Positions 1 to 12,105 of a DNA stretch of 64,000 nt are shown here, piece after piece. The stretch's first letter is position 1. Every line of letters starts with the position of its first letter. Source of the DNA: Cunninghamella blakesleeana (taxonomy: Eukaryota; Mucoromycota; Mucoromycetes; Mucorales; Cunninghamellaceae). The notes beneath the pieces were generated by a model. It was given only the letters and a program-made list of their open reading frames with translations. It did no database searches and was not told the origin of the DNA. The DNA lies in assembly GCA_017871115.1 (NCBI GenBank), contig JAFCIZ010000007.1, positions 248,001-312,000 on the forward strand. Direction: 5' to 3'. Made by a program: the position numbers and the translations under genes.

Positions 1-411
1 ATTTATATTAAAAGTAACATTTGAAGAAAAAGAATGATAAATTCAGGAACAGATTATTTATATATATTATCTGATATTTGCATATAAATTAGTGAAAATG
101 GTAGAACAGGTTTAATAATGTAAAAATGTGATAATTAGATAATGAATTTATGATATATATATATATATATATATATATTCCAAGAAAAAATAACAAAAAA
201 AAAAAAAAAAAAAAAAACAGATCATTCAATCAAGTATTCAATTTCTGGTACCGTTCTGTAGCTATTTATTTTTTTTTGCTTAACTTTATTCTAGAATAAT
301 AGTAAAAAAAATCATTTTTTTATTCAATAAATATATATATAATTAAAAATATAATTAAAATATCTAATGATGATGACAAGTATATATATATATATATAGC
401 TTTTCAATAAA
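1..411. other. AT-rich flank, no gene seen
   Basis: Contains a TA-dinucleotide tract near 153-178, a poly-A run near 197-217 and another TA tract near 381-398. It lies downstream of the minus-strand gene that ends at 412 and probably holds its 3' UTR and polyadenylation region. No coding signal was seen on either strand. Confidence 0.6.
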
Positions 412-1566
412 TTATAAATAATAAATCATAACAGAAAATATAAGGACCAAGAAAGTTAAATATAATGCTTTATCACCAGTTAAATAAATAGAATTGGAAG
501 GATTTGAATTTATAACATTATTGGGGGGCAAACCAATATTAGGATTACCACCGTTATTATTATTATTACCATTACCGCTAGGATATGTTGGTGTAGGAAG
601 AGCACTACCTATCCCAGGAATCCCAGGAATACTAAATGAAAGACTACTTTGAGAAGATGTTGTTGTTACAGGTGTTGGTAAAACTTTAGTTGTGGTAGTA
701 GTAGTCTTTGAAGTTGTTGTATCATCATCATTACCACCACCACTACCGCCTCCTCCTCCAATACTTCCACCTCCCCCTCCTCCTCCAATACCACCGGTTC
801 CGCTGCTACCTATTTTTTTTTAAAAAAAAAACATATGATTTATAAATAAATAATATTGGTTGCTAATTGCATTTTTATTTAATCAAAAATATTACTTACT
901 ACATTTATCTGAGTTGGCAATACAATAACTATTTTAAAAGAAAAAAAAGTAGCACGTTAAGTGAAAAAAAAAAAGGATAATAGAATAATTGATTATTATT
1001 ATAGTTTTTATTTTATTTTATTACCTTCCATTTGGACAGCATTGACCATAAGAATCACGACAAGGGAAGTAACCTATTAGAATAAAAGATTTGTATTTTA
1101 ATTATCATTTATTTTTTAAAATAAATAAAAAAATATAATCAATTACCAACTGGGCAACAACCTGTGAAAAAGAATAATAAGAAAAAAAAGTTAGATAATC
1201 GAAAAAAATACATTACTCATTTTTATAATTCCGCTCATGGCATGAATTTAAGATTTTACCTGGGGGAGCACACATTTGTCCAACTAAAAGTGTTTAAAGA
1301 GAAAATTAGTACTTTGTTTTTATAATAATAGCAACAATAGTAATAACAATAATGATAAAATATATACATATTATATATATATTACCTCTACAACAATAAG
1401 ATCCACAATCAGTACCAGTACAATAAGCGCGTTTAGTGTTATTTAAGCTATTTAAAGTTTGTACAAGTGGGTTGAAGCCAATCAATTTACGCTGAAATAT
1501 ATCTTCCTGACAATAAATACCAGCAACGCATAATGATAGTAAAAGGAATAAAGTCTTTCTGTTCAT
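412..1566 (-). CDS. Small secreted Cys-rich protein, predicted GPI-anchored (copy A)
   Basis: Predicted 231-residue protein from six exons: 1386-1566, 1260-1283, 1147-1161, 1025-1073, 900-928 and 412-809. All junctions are GT-AG and the phases agree to the stop. The protein has an N-terminal signal peptide ending near GIYCQ. A compact cysteine region follows, with motifs TDCGSYCC, GCCPVG, GQCCPNG and ANSDKC, whose repeated CC pairs recall granulin or knottin folds. Next come a poly-Gly stretch and a Thr/Ser/Pro/Asn-rich stalk. The C-terminus is a hydrophobic tail directly before the stop, as in GPI-anchored proteins. Two internal exons are only 24 and 15 nt. It is paralogous to the divergent gene at 2558. 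The cell-wall or surface role is inferred; the family was not identified. Confidence 0.8.
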
Positions 1567-2557
1567 TTTTGCTTCTTTTCTTTAAAAAAAATGTATTGGA
1601 ATGATAAATAAAATAAAGAAAAGGAAGACAAGAAAAAACAAAATAAGGACGATTTTTAATTTTTTTCACAACTTTGAGGCGCTGTCATGTACACTAGCTG
1701 GTTATACCGAATATGGATTAAAGTTTTCTATGTAGTACTACTTTTTTACGTTTTCAAGAGGAATAAAGATGTGACTATATTCTTGTTCCTGATTAGTTAT
1801 TTATTTATTTTTTTTGGAAAAAAGAAATAAAAAAAAGGTTCAATTCCTTATTTTTTTAAAACTATCACAAGTATAATTTACCATTGACTGCGGAAAAAAA
1901 AAGTCTTTCATTATCAATTACAAAGAATAAATCATTCCAAAAAAAAAAAATTCTACTTCATGATATAATGTTTTCAATTTAATTTATCCACGTTTTCTTA
2001 GTATTCTAAAATCCAATATTAGCCAAAACAAACAAACAATATATATATGTATATTTGAAATCCAGTTCTACCAAAAAAAGTCAAATGATAAGTAGCATTG
2101 TTTTTTTTTTGCAAACTTTAATCAATTTTCATACAATTTCTATTATTAATTATTTTTGATCGCTTTTTATTATTATTGTTATTATTGTTTTTGTTATTAC
2201 TGTTATTATCATTACTATAACAATCACTACTACTACTATTATCATTATTACTATTATTTTAAATATAAGTAATGCACGTTGTCTATTTTAAAATAAAATC
2301 ATTAAAAATCTGAAAATACCCTTTTTGTAATGTAATTTTTAATAGTAAATTTACAACAATGTGAATATGTATAGGCTTTATTGTGAAACAAATTTTGCTA
2401 TAATACGAAATGTGGCGATGCCATTACACAAAAGTTTTCTTTTTAGTTTTATATCATTTCATAATATTTTTCTGATCTATATAAAAAAATTTCATTTCCT
2501 TTTTGTTTTTTAACTTTCTTTTTGTTTCTTTATTATATATTTTAATAAAAATAAAAA
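1567..2557. promoter_or_regulatory. Shared divergent promoter region of the paralogous pair
   Basis: About 1 kb between the start codons of the two head-to-head Cys-rich genes, so both promoters must lie here. A TATA-like TATATAAAA at about 2478-2487 sits about 75 nt before the ATG at 2558 and is followed by T-rich sequence. No coding sequence was seen. Confidence 0.5.
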
Positions 2558-3394
2558 ATGAATCAAAAAATTACTACGATTGTATTGGTATTTACTTTAT
2601 TGATTCTTGGTATCCATTGTCAATCTAACATATTTGACAGAGTTATTGCTGATGAAGGAATTTCTCTTGTTTCTGGAAATAAAACAAAAAGAGATGGATG
2701 TGGTTCTTTACAAACTGATTGTGGTACATACTGTTGTGGGTAAGTAGAAAATGTGTATATTTATATATTTATATGTTATGAATAAATATATGTTTAAAAG
2801 TAATACTAATGTATGACTTTTTTAACTTTTTTTTTCTAAAATAAATAGTTTGACTTCCCAATGTCATGTAATATAAGAGAAAAAAAATATTTTTATAAAA
2901 ATTATAAATACTTAAAATTGCTTTTTTTTTTTTTTGTATATAGAATGGTGGCTGCTGTGTAAGTATATTATAATAACTTGATATATAGATATATAGATTC
3001 ATATATTTATTAATTTTTATGTTTTACTTCATTTTTTTTTTTTTATTAAATAGCCCACAGCATCAACTCCTTGCTCAGATAGTGTAGGAAAATGCTGCCC
3101 ATTAGGTAAGGATTAGAGATAGTTTCACATTGACCAGGTGAAAAAATGAATTCTTACACGACCTTTTTTCATTTTTTTTTTTAAAAAAAAATAGGTACCA
3201 CTTGTATCCCTAATTCAGACAAATGCCGTGGTTTTAGTTTTGGTGGAGGAAGCAGCGATGATGATGATAAAACTAGCTCAAGTGGAAGCAATACTTCCAA
3301 AAATTCAGCTGATACCATTGAGTCATTCACTATGAAGCAATTACTCTTATCTTCTTTAGCTCTTTTATTAGTATCCGCCTTGTATTTCCATTAA
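2558..3394 (+). CDS. Small secreted Cys-rich protein, predicted GPI-anchored (copy B)
   Basis: Predicted 155-residue protein from five exons: 2558-2739, 2849-2867, 2944-2958, 3054-3105 and 3195-3394, all GT-AG and in phase. The signal peptide ends near GIHCQ. The Cys region has TDCGTYCC, then NGGCC, GKCCPLG and NSDKC. A Ser/Asp-rich stalk and a C-terminal hydrophobic segment of about 20 residues before the stop suggest a GPI anchor. Layout, N-terminal sequence and the CC motifs match copy A on the opposite strand, so the two look like an old inverted duplication. Exons of 19 and 15 nt are easy for gene finders to miss. The function is unknown; a surface or wall role is inferred. Confidence 0.8.
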
Positions 3395-3825
3395 AATAAA
3401 AATAAAAGTGTAGATTATGTATTTAAATAAAAACAAAATTCTAAACAAAATAATGTATTATATATAAAAGTAAGCATTGAGTTTTGGTTTTTTTAAAATA
3501 ATAATAATGGTACTGGCAATACAGCTACGCAAAGTATAATACCGATTTCTGCAGAAGGAACTTCAAACCAATTTATCGTAAAATGAAATCATATTTTTTT
3601 TTCTTTTATTCTAAAAAAAAAGAAAAAAATATATACAAAAAATGATGTTACATAAATAAAAGAAAAGAAAATGTAGTAAAATATAAAAAGGAATAATATA
3701 TATATATATAAATATATATATGGAAAAAAATACTAATTAAAATGACTTATATGAAGATAATATAATAATAATAAAAATGAAAAGAAGGTACAATAAATAT
3801 ATAAATATAATTATAAATATATATC
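3395..3825. other. Intergenic spacer between convergent genes
   Basis: AT-rich, with TA tracts near 3696-3720. It contains the 3' ends of the converging genes at 3394 and 3826. No coding potential was seen. Confidence 0.6.
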
Positions 3826-4484
3826 TTAACATAAAGGAACATTGACAGCTAAACCACCTTGACTGGTTTCTTTATATTTGGACATCATATCCAAACCTGT
3901 TTGACGCATAGTTTCAATGACTTGATCTAAAGATACACGATGATCACCTTCACCATTGAGTGCCAATTGAGCAGCAGCTACAGCTTTCACAGCACCAAGT
4001 GCATTTCGTTCAATACATGGTACTTGAACCAAACCATCCACAGGGTCACATGTTAAACCAAGATTGTGTTCCATACCAATTTCAGCAGCATTTTCAACTT
4101 GTTCTACTGTACCACCCATTACAGCTGTAAAACCAGCAGCAGCCATGGAACAGGCAACACCTACTTCACCTTGACAGCCAACTTCGGCAGCAGAAATACT
4201 TGCTCCACGTTTGAATAACATACCTATGGCAGCTGTTGTTAATAAGAATTCCATGACGTCATTTTCAGGATTTTCAGAAATAAATTCAATATAATACTTC
4301 AAGACAGAAGGTAAAATACCACTGGCACCGTTGGTAGGAGCTGTTACAATACGATTTCCGGCAGCATTTTCTTCATTGACAGCAATAGCATAAACTGAAA
4401 GGTAATCCAAAGCTATTTTATTAAATCAATGTATGTAAAAAAAAAGCAAGATGAGTGAATATATATAATATACACGTATTATGT

Positions 4485-4518
<34 letters not shown>

Positions 4519-6046
4519 AAATGTTTTATAAATATATATTATTTTTACATACCAGGTAAAAAGAATTTCTTGCGTTGACGTTTTGGTAATACAGATAAAG
4601 AAAGATGTTCATGTTCTTTCAATTTTTCATTAGGATCTAAAGCAACAGCTTCATTTGTAGGTAAAGCAAATTTAGAAGATTGGTAAGCACCACTAGTAGG
4701 AACAGGTCCATATAACCCTTTTAATAATTTTTGATATAAGCCAGGTGCTCTACGCTTTACATTTAATCCACCAGGTAAACGTTCTATTTTCGTATGATAA
4801 AAAAAAAGGAAATTTTTATCAGTTTTTTTTTTTTTTTTTTTTTACTGTAAATTCATCTCTTATGTGTAATAATAAATAAATAATCTTACCTTCAGTAGCC
4901 ATAACACCATTTCGAATAGAATCATCCATAGTATTCCAAATACGTAATAATTTTTCTCTAATTTCAGCGGGAGTAGACCATTTCAATTCGTTTTCATAAA
5001 CCACTTGAGCAATTGTCATATTTTCTCTCTTACATACATTAATTAATTCTTCAGCATTACGGAAAGGTAAACTGACCACAGCAATATCTTGCTCTTTACG
5101 TTCAGCAGCTACCATATCTACAGAAGTAGCATCTTGTTCTTGTTTATAATACACATTTTCCCCATGATCTAATTGTGTTGATTCATTGACCACAAATCCA
5201 CCCCCAATACTAAAGTATTCATTTGTAGCAATCATATTAGCATTCTTATCAAAAGCGCAAAGTCGCATACCATTAGGATGTTGGGGTAAGGTCTTGAAAT
5301 AATTGAAAATTAAATGTTTTTCAGGATCAAAATGAATACGATGGGTTCCATCTAATCGAATGGATTTATTGGTATGAATGTCTTTAATACGTGACAAGAT
5401 AGTAGATGTTTCCACTTTATCAGGGGTCTATACAAAATAAAATAAAGTAATAATATATTATGATGGTCATCAGTAACCACTACTACTACTACTACTATAT
5501 GACTCTAGTATTTTTATTTATTTTATATATTATTATTAAATATGTTTAGTTACCTCTCCTTCAACACCCATTAAAATAGCATTATCTGTACTATGACCTT
5601 TTCCTGTAAGAGCTAATGATCCAAACATGTCTAAATAATTTAATAAAAAAAAATATAGATATATATTAAGAAAAAACTTTAAGACCATATACACATAAAA
5701 AAAAAAAAAAACGTAAATATTTCCAAAAAAAGAACATCTCCAAGTTCTTACCAATACGAAGGGTAGATACTTTTTCCAACAAGTTGTGATCTTTTAAATC
5801 ATTAATAAAGAATTTAGCAGCTCTCATAGGGCCAACAGTATGAGATGAGGAAGGGCCAATACCAATAGAAAACAAATCAAAAGTAGATACAACAGCATGG
5901 TGTTCCTTATTTGGATCTTCTTTGTCTTGAACTTCTTCAACTGAGGTAGAAGTGGTTGAATAATAATTTAATCTATTAAAGATCAATCTAGTTGTGAAAG
6001 GCTTAGCATTTTTTAAATGATGATTTTGTTTAAATAAGTGAAGCAT
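3826..6046 (-). CDS. L-serine dehydratase, iron-sulfur bacterial type, predicted mitochondrial
   Basis: Predicted 575-residue enzyme converting L-serine to pyruvate and ammonia with a [4Fe-4S] cluster. Five exons: 5752-6046, 5554-5630, 4890-5427, 4553-4783 and 3826-4412, all phase-consistent. The start at 6046 gives a basic, Ser/Thr-rich leader of about 35 residues that looks like a mitochondrial presequence. The beta-domain signature [14 protein letters not shown] is at about 64-77. The alpha domain has [31 protein letters not shown] and [15 protein letters not shown], which supply the cluster cysteines. The chain ends in Cys (VNVPLC), matching the terminal-Cys ligand known from the bacterial enzymes. 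This is the fused single-chain SdaA/SdaB architecture, not the PLP-dependent Cha1/Ilv1 type usual in fungi. Confidence 0.93.
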
Positions 6047-6742
6047 TGTATATGTATATATGTAAGTTTATATACGGGTATGTTTGTTATATTATGAAAT
6101 AATAATAACAGATAAAAAAATTCTTTTTGAAAAAGAAAGAAAGAAAGGGAGAAAGAGATAAAAAAAAAAAAATAACAAAGGGGAATTTTATCGGAAAACT
6201 ATAAAAATTCCTTTTTTTCTCACGAATTTTTTTTGATCAGCCAATTATATTAATTTATTTTAAAATATATATATTAGGTTGGATTATAAAAATAATCCAT
6301 GCATTAAAAATAAGATAGAATGTCAAAAATCCTCTTATCTTAAAACTTTTATATTATATATATTTGTATATATATACGCTATTTAAAAAATATTACCATT
6401 TTTTATTATAAATACATTCATAATTTTATCTACGTATATGATTTTCTATTAAAAAAAAAAAGAAAATATTCTTTAAAACAGATAAGGTATTATTTTTTTA
6501 TAAATTAAGAATAAATATTATTTTTTTTTTGGTTTTTGTTACATTAAGATAGTTTAAATTTGGGGAATTTATTGATCACCGAGTCAAAAAAAATTTTTTT
6601 ATCGGAGACCAAGTTGACCACCCTATAAAAATTACCATAAAAAAAAAAAAATAAGAATCATTTTAATACATTTTTTTTTTCTTTGTTCTCATTTTTTTTT
6701 TTTTTCTATTCTTTTTATCTCTTAAAAAAATAAAAATAGGTC
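6047..6742. other. Intergenic spacer
   Basis: Promoter side of the serine dehydratase gene and 3' side of the next minus-strand gene. It shows A-rich and T-rich runs and a TA tract near 6355-6375. No gene was seen. Confidence 0.55.
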
Positions 6743-7612
6743 TTAATAGTTTACCTCAATAGGACATGGAAAATTAACTTCTCTTGGAATAGTAACAGAT
6801 AATGGATAACCAAATATTTTTACAGTAGGTGTTAAATCATATAAAACAGTGATATCACTTATTGGATCACCTGTTAAACCACATTTACTGACAATATCTA
6901 ATAACATACCCTTTTGATCTTCGTCTGGGTTATATTGAATTTGGAATGGAAATGTAAAATTAGTTATAGAATTAGAATCAATTGATAAATCTTTAATGAT
7001 GCCACCTCCAATTGATTTTTTTTTATCTGTAGGATAATATGCCTATTTTTATCATTTTTTAAAAAAATAAAAAAAATTGTGTTAAAATGTACATTTGTCT
7101 ACAAAGTACGGAGCTTTATAAGATACTTACAGTTGCTTGAATACTTTCAAAACGCACTTTTTCAATATTTGGATTAACAATACCAATATTAAATCCCATA
7201 TTGATTTTAAAAGCTAATTTATCTAAATTTTCATCTACTTGAAACCTTTGTCGACCTTCAGGATCATCTGCTAAACCATTATAATCTACTGACGGTACTT
7301 TAAAAAGAGCAACAATAATTCCCAAAATCCCAATAATAATCAGCCCAAGAAATAGTCCAATACAACACATACATTTTAAATACATTGGGAGGCATGGACA
7401 ACATATACAACATATTCGATGCCAACATGATCTTGGTTTATGATCTATATATATTTGTATATATATTATATAAATTTAATAATAGTAATAATAATAATAA
7501 TAGAATAGATATATTTAATTATTATTTATTTTTCAGTACCTTTCTCATCATCATATGGTGAATCATTCCGACTATTTGCTTTTAAATTTTGATTTGACAT
7601 TCGATTAAACAT
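6743..7612 (-). CDS. Single-pass membrane protein with LEA_2-like domain
   Basis: Predicted 228-residue protein from three exons: 7540-7612, 7131-7444 and 6743-7042, phases consistent. A short polar N-terminus is followed by a cysteine-dense juxtamembrane stretch (CCICCPC, then KCMCC at about 36-52) that could be palmitoylated. One transmembrane helix spans about 51-72. The remaining extracytosolic part reads like a beta-sandwich of the LEA14/NDR1-HIN1 (LEA_2) type, with 'FNIGIVNPN' and 'LTPTVKIFGYPLSVTIP'. This resembles fungal LEA_2-domain proteins of unknown role. Topology and family come from pattern recognition; no partner or substrate can be named. Confidence 0.75.
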
Positions 7613-7859
7613 AATATACAATAATAAAAAATAAAAAATAAAAAAAGAAAGAGAAAATAATTAAAATTATTCATCTTTTTTTTATTTCATTATTATATAT
7701 ATTTTTTTTAATAAATTTATAAATTTGTCAAAATATAAAATAATACTAATAATAAGGGGATGAAGTGATAAAAGGGGTGAACGATTAATTTTCAGATATA
7801 TATATATTCTAGTTAGTACCAACTAAAACAATTAAATGAATTATTATCATTATTTTTAC

Positions 7860-7895
<36 letters not shown>

Positions 7896-8461
7896 TATCA
7901 TTAAATAAAAAATACTTGAATGATCCCTCAAATCTATAGATATAGATATATATATTATTAAAAAATAGATTTGAAAAGTGACTGATATGTAAAAAAAAAA
8001 ATATTAATGTAATCCACTGAATTTATAATTCCTTCTTAATGTTAAAAATAAATAAACTAAAGAAAAATGATCATCCTTATACGTATAAAAAATTAAAAAA
8101 AAAAAAAGTGATCATTTTGAAAATAGCTTAATTTATTTATGTATTTTAAATAAATAAATACATATTGAACAATTTACAGAATTTTTTTTTTTGATTTTTA
8201 TTTTTTTCATTGTATTCTTGATGTTTCCTTTTATGGGTTGATTGTATTTTTGTAAACATTTTTTATCTCACTTTACCATCATTCGTTATAAAAAAAATCA
8301 TTTTTTAATATTCATCTTTTTTTATTAATCATAAAATACAAAAAAATATATATATACAATGTGTGCGTGTTTGTGTGTAATAATAGTAATAGTAGTTATA
8401 ATAATAATAATACCAAGTAATAACCCTACTCATGCTACCTTTTTTCTTTTTTTTTACCCAT
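7613..8461. other. Intergenic spacer with (TTA)n tract
   Basis: AT-rich. Contains a (TTA)n-type trinucleotide run at about 7861-7890 and homopolymer tracts. No gene was recognised on either strand. Confidence 0.55.
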
Positions 8462-10841
8462 TTAAAAAACAGTACCCAAAGATTCAAACCAATTGACTAT
8501 ACTAGAATCTCTTTGAACGCATTTTTTAAACTCATCAAAACTAATATACCCTTCTCGTTCCGTAACCATATTTTTAAATGTTTTGTTGACCATTTCATGA
8601 ATAGCATCTTGGGCCATGGTTTCCATGATAGGAAATTTTTCTTCCCATTGTTGTTTTGAAGGTTCATAGATTTTTCCATTAGTAGCATCATTATTAGTAT
8701 CATCGCTAGGAATAATAGGTGAATTATCATTTAATAATAATATATCGTCATTATCATGGATAGGTTGATCACCACCATCAATATTATTATCATCGTCATG
8801 TTTCATCTTGTAAATGGATGTAAAATAATCATTTTTTTCAGGATATTCTGTATTTTTATCTTTTTGTGGCTGTTGATGTCGATGTTGAGTAGATGAAGTA
8901 GCAGTTCTAAGTGTATAAGCATTTCTCTGTCTATAATCTTCATCATTATTATTATCATTGTCATCATCATTGTCGTCTGTTGAAATGGAAGAAGAAGAGG
9001 TGGATGGGATAGGAACATTAAATGCTGCGCTTACAGGTTGACCGGCTGGGAATTCATAATTATCAATCATATCATCTTCCATAGCACTTACCACATCACG
9101 AACTAATTCCATAGATAGATAAAAATAAGATTTAAACATCCAATATAATTCTTCTCTCGATATATATCCATCTTGATCTAAATCATATCCATTAAAAGCA
9201 TCTAAAGATGAACAAAAGAAAAATAGAAGATAGAATCATTGGTATCGTTTGATTCATTTAACATAAAAATAAATAAATAAAAAATAATTACTTACATTCA
9301 ATCTTTTCATCCAAATTCCCTTTACATAATACACTAAGACCATGAACCAATTCAGGAAAAGTAATAATACCGTCACGATCACGATCAAAGAATGCAAAAA
9401 TGCGTTCTGTAATTAAATTCTTTTCCATACCTAAAGGGCCCAAACATTGTTCAAACGTAGTTTGATTGATTCCTCCATTGATTGATTCAACCACTGATAA
9501 TGATTTATATTGTGCAAAAATAGCTTCTAATTCTACTAAATCGACTATGTATATAAACAATAAATAAATAGATGGGTGAATTTCATTTCTACATTATAGT
9601 TATTATTTTACATGTATATGTATATATATATATATATATATTCCTTTTTATGCCATCTTATTTATTTATATTTACAATGAGATTCTGCCTCCAATTGATT
9701 TGCTTGTTCTGGTGATAATGTCATGATTTCATTTTTTCCAGGATAAAAAGGTGGTAATAAAGCACTACGTGGGTTAGCTAATGGTGGTATAGGAATACGA
9801 ATTTTTAAAAAGACATGGTTATGATGGTGGCCATTTGAAGCTTCACACATATCGCATAAATCAAAATCGACACAATTTGCACATTTATAACGAATTCCTC
9901 GAATTGGTGATACAGAGCATTTATTACATGTAATCCCACCTATATAGTAATTAATTATATATATATATTTAACACGATGTTTTATTTTTGTACACCTATT
10001 ATATATACATATAAGTATCCATATTCAAATTTACTTATTAAACTTACGATGAATGAATCCCTCTATATAGAATGCGAATAATAATAATAATAATAATCAT
10101 AACAATGAAACGTGTATAATAATAACAAAGAATTAATAGATTATCCTCGTCATCATATAAATCCATTTTGTTTTATGTATGACAATATGATCACTATTTA
10201 TTACCTTTTCTAGATTGATTTTCAGATATAGCATGTAACAGTCTTAATAAATTTTTATTATTATCATCGTCGTCTTGCCAATCTCTAAATATGGTCAATA
10301 ATCGATTTGTTCTCCTTATTGATTGATTATCTCCATCTAAATCTATATAGTCGTTTTCGTCATCATAGTCTTCGTCTTCGTCTTCGTCTTCTTCTTCATC
10401 CTCTTCCTCTTCATAATCATCATCATAGTCTTCATCATCATTATTATTATTATTATGGATACTTTGATCGTCTTCGTCTGAAGTAATAGTTAGAGGAAAT
10501 AATATATTTTCTTCATCCGTTATATTGTCTTCGTCTTCCTGTTGTTGTGATGGTTGTTGACTAGATCTTCTTCTACTACTACTATTACTTTGTCTTCTCC
10601 TTCTTTCTCTTCTTCTTCTTCTTTCTTCTTGTTCTTCTTCTCTTTGTCTTTGCTGTACTTCTAAACGTCGAGATCTTAGTTTACTATGATGGTTGGTTTG
10701 TTTTGATTGTCTTTTCTTTTTCTTTTTATATTCTTTTTGTTTATGGAGAGTATACTGAATAGTAATAATGATGCCAAGGCCAGTTACAAGTCCACTTAAT
10801 ATATATAACGTTGACGTATTTATTTTTGGTATCTTTTTCAT
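8462..10841 (-). CDS. Membrane-anchored ZZ zinc-finger / EF-hand calcium-binding protein
   Basis: Predicted 634-residue protein from five exons: 10205-10841, 10048-10062 (15 nt), 9676-9939, 9296-9544 and 8462-9201; phases agree throughout. An N-terminal signal-anchor lies at about residues 10-30, followed by a Lys/Arg-rich stretch and a long Asp/Glu tract. The 15-nt exon supplies GFIH, completing a classical ZZ finger (IHRGITCNKC, then PIRGIRYKC, then DFDLCDMC). EF-hand loops follow: DRDRDGIITFPE and DLDQDGYISREE look canonical, while a third (TEREGYISFDEF) is degenerate. A low-complexity Asp/Asn region separates the second and third. It looks like a Ca2+ sensor tethered to a membrane with a ZZ protein-binding module. 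The cellular process is unknown. Confidence 0.85.
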
Positions 10842-11388
10842 CTTGAAAATAATATATAAAAAAAATAATAAAGAAAATTTGAAAAAGTTAAAAAAGAAAA
10901 ATGTACCAATTCAAAGTTTATAATTTTTTTTTTTTTTCAAACTAAAAAATTTTCTGACGCAATTTGAAATTATAGAAGATATTTTTTATTTTTTTGATCA
11001 AAATTTATGCACAGAGATAAATCTTTTCCTATTTATTTCAAAAGTGATAGTTATTATTTATATTACCACGGCAAGAAAACAAAAATATAAATTTATATGA
11101 AAAATATGTTTCAAAATGAATGATATTTCTTTTTTAACTTGCTTTTACGAACATCTATATTTATTATTATTATTTTTAGTTTTCTCTTGCCTCTCCTTTG
11201 ATATATTTCATATGCTAGGCCTTCCGAATCCATCCGTATCAATAAAAGTTTATTTTTTCTTTTTTTTAAATAAAAAGGAAAAATAAATTCTTTCCCTCTC
11301 TTTTTTTCTTTTTTTTATAAAAAAATATATAAATATATATCTATTATCTTTTATTTATTATCTATTATCTATTTATTGAATAATCATC
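10842..11388. promoter_or_regulatory. Divergent promoter region
   Basis: Lies between the start of the ZZ/EF-hand gene (minus) and the small plus-strand gene at 11389, so it should drive both. Pyrimidine-rich sequence at about 11280-11315 and a TATA-like tract near 11322-11340 precede the plus-strand ATG. No coding sequence was seen. Confidence 0.45.
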
Positions 11389-11601
11389 ATGGTCCAACGG
11401 TCCAATATAACACATCAACATCAAAGAACCCTTTCTCCTCGACAAATAGCGAATAAAGCCATAAGCCTTGCCACAAAGAAATTAAATCAAGATGATATTA
11501 GACAAAAACCAAAATATCATGTTCGAGAACGTTTATTATTACAACATACTATGCAACGAGCAAATCATTTATTATCAAATCCTCGATCATATCATTTATG
11601 A
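11389..11601 (+). CDS. Small basic protein of unknown function (70 aa)
   Basis: Intact 70-residue ORF starting ATGGTCCAACG after a TATA-like and pyrimidine-rich upstream stretch. It is rich in Gln, His and Arg and predicted largely helical (core 'SPRQIANKAISLATKKLN'). It has no signal peptide or membrane segment. Its base composition is clearly above that of the flanking DNA, which favours a real gene. No family was recognised. It could be a small conserved helical protein or a chance ORF. Confidence 0.5.
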   Translation: MVQRSNITHQHQRTLSPRQIANKAISLATKKLNQDDIRQKPKYHVRERLLLQHTMQRANHLLSNPRSYHL

Positions 11602-12105
11602 TTTTCTTTTAAATACTTTGACTATGAATACTTTTTTAAAATCAAGAACTTATCATGATTTATCCTCCGTTTTTCCCTTCTCTATGACCTTCTTCATCAC
11701 TATCATCCGTCGGTGAAAAAAAAAAAAAAAAAAAAATAGATTGGCGAATTTAAACTTAAAAGGAAATCAAACCACTCCGCACTTTTTTTTGTAATATACT
11801 TGTAAATTTTTTCATCTATACCAACCCTATATACATACATTATTATTATTTTATTTTATATTTTTTAAAGAAAAAATAATACTTTTTACATACACCCCAT
11901 TTTTATCTTAAAAATAATAGTTAATTCTTTTGATAAATAAATAAATAAAAACACAATCCTTTTTTTTTAATACAATACATGATGAGTCATTTTTTCCATC
12001 ATTGTTAGTATATATCTATTTGTTTATTAATTTACACTAAGAAAAAAAAAAAAGAGGTAGGTATCACAATAAGATTTGACAATCCCGAAACCTCTAATTA
12101 ATTAT
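11602..12105. other. Spacer between convergent genes
   Basis: Contains a poly-A run at about 11717-11738 and T-rich tracts, consistent with 3' UTRs of the converging genes. No gene was seen. Confidence 0.55.

Noticed and set aside
8462..9018. Other-frame open stretches overlapping the last exon of the ZZ/EF-hand gene
   Set aside because: They are shadows of the trinucleotide-rich coding exon; the chosen frame contains the EF-hand motifs.
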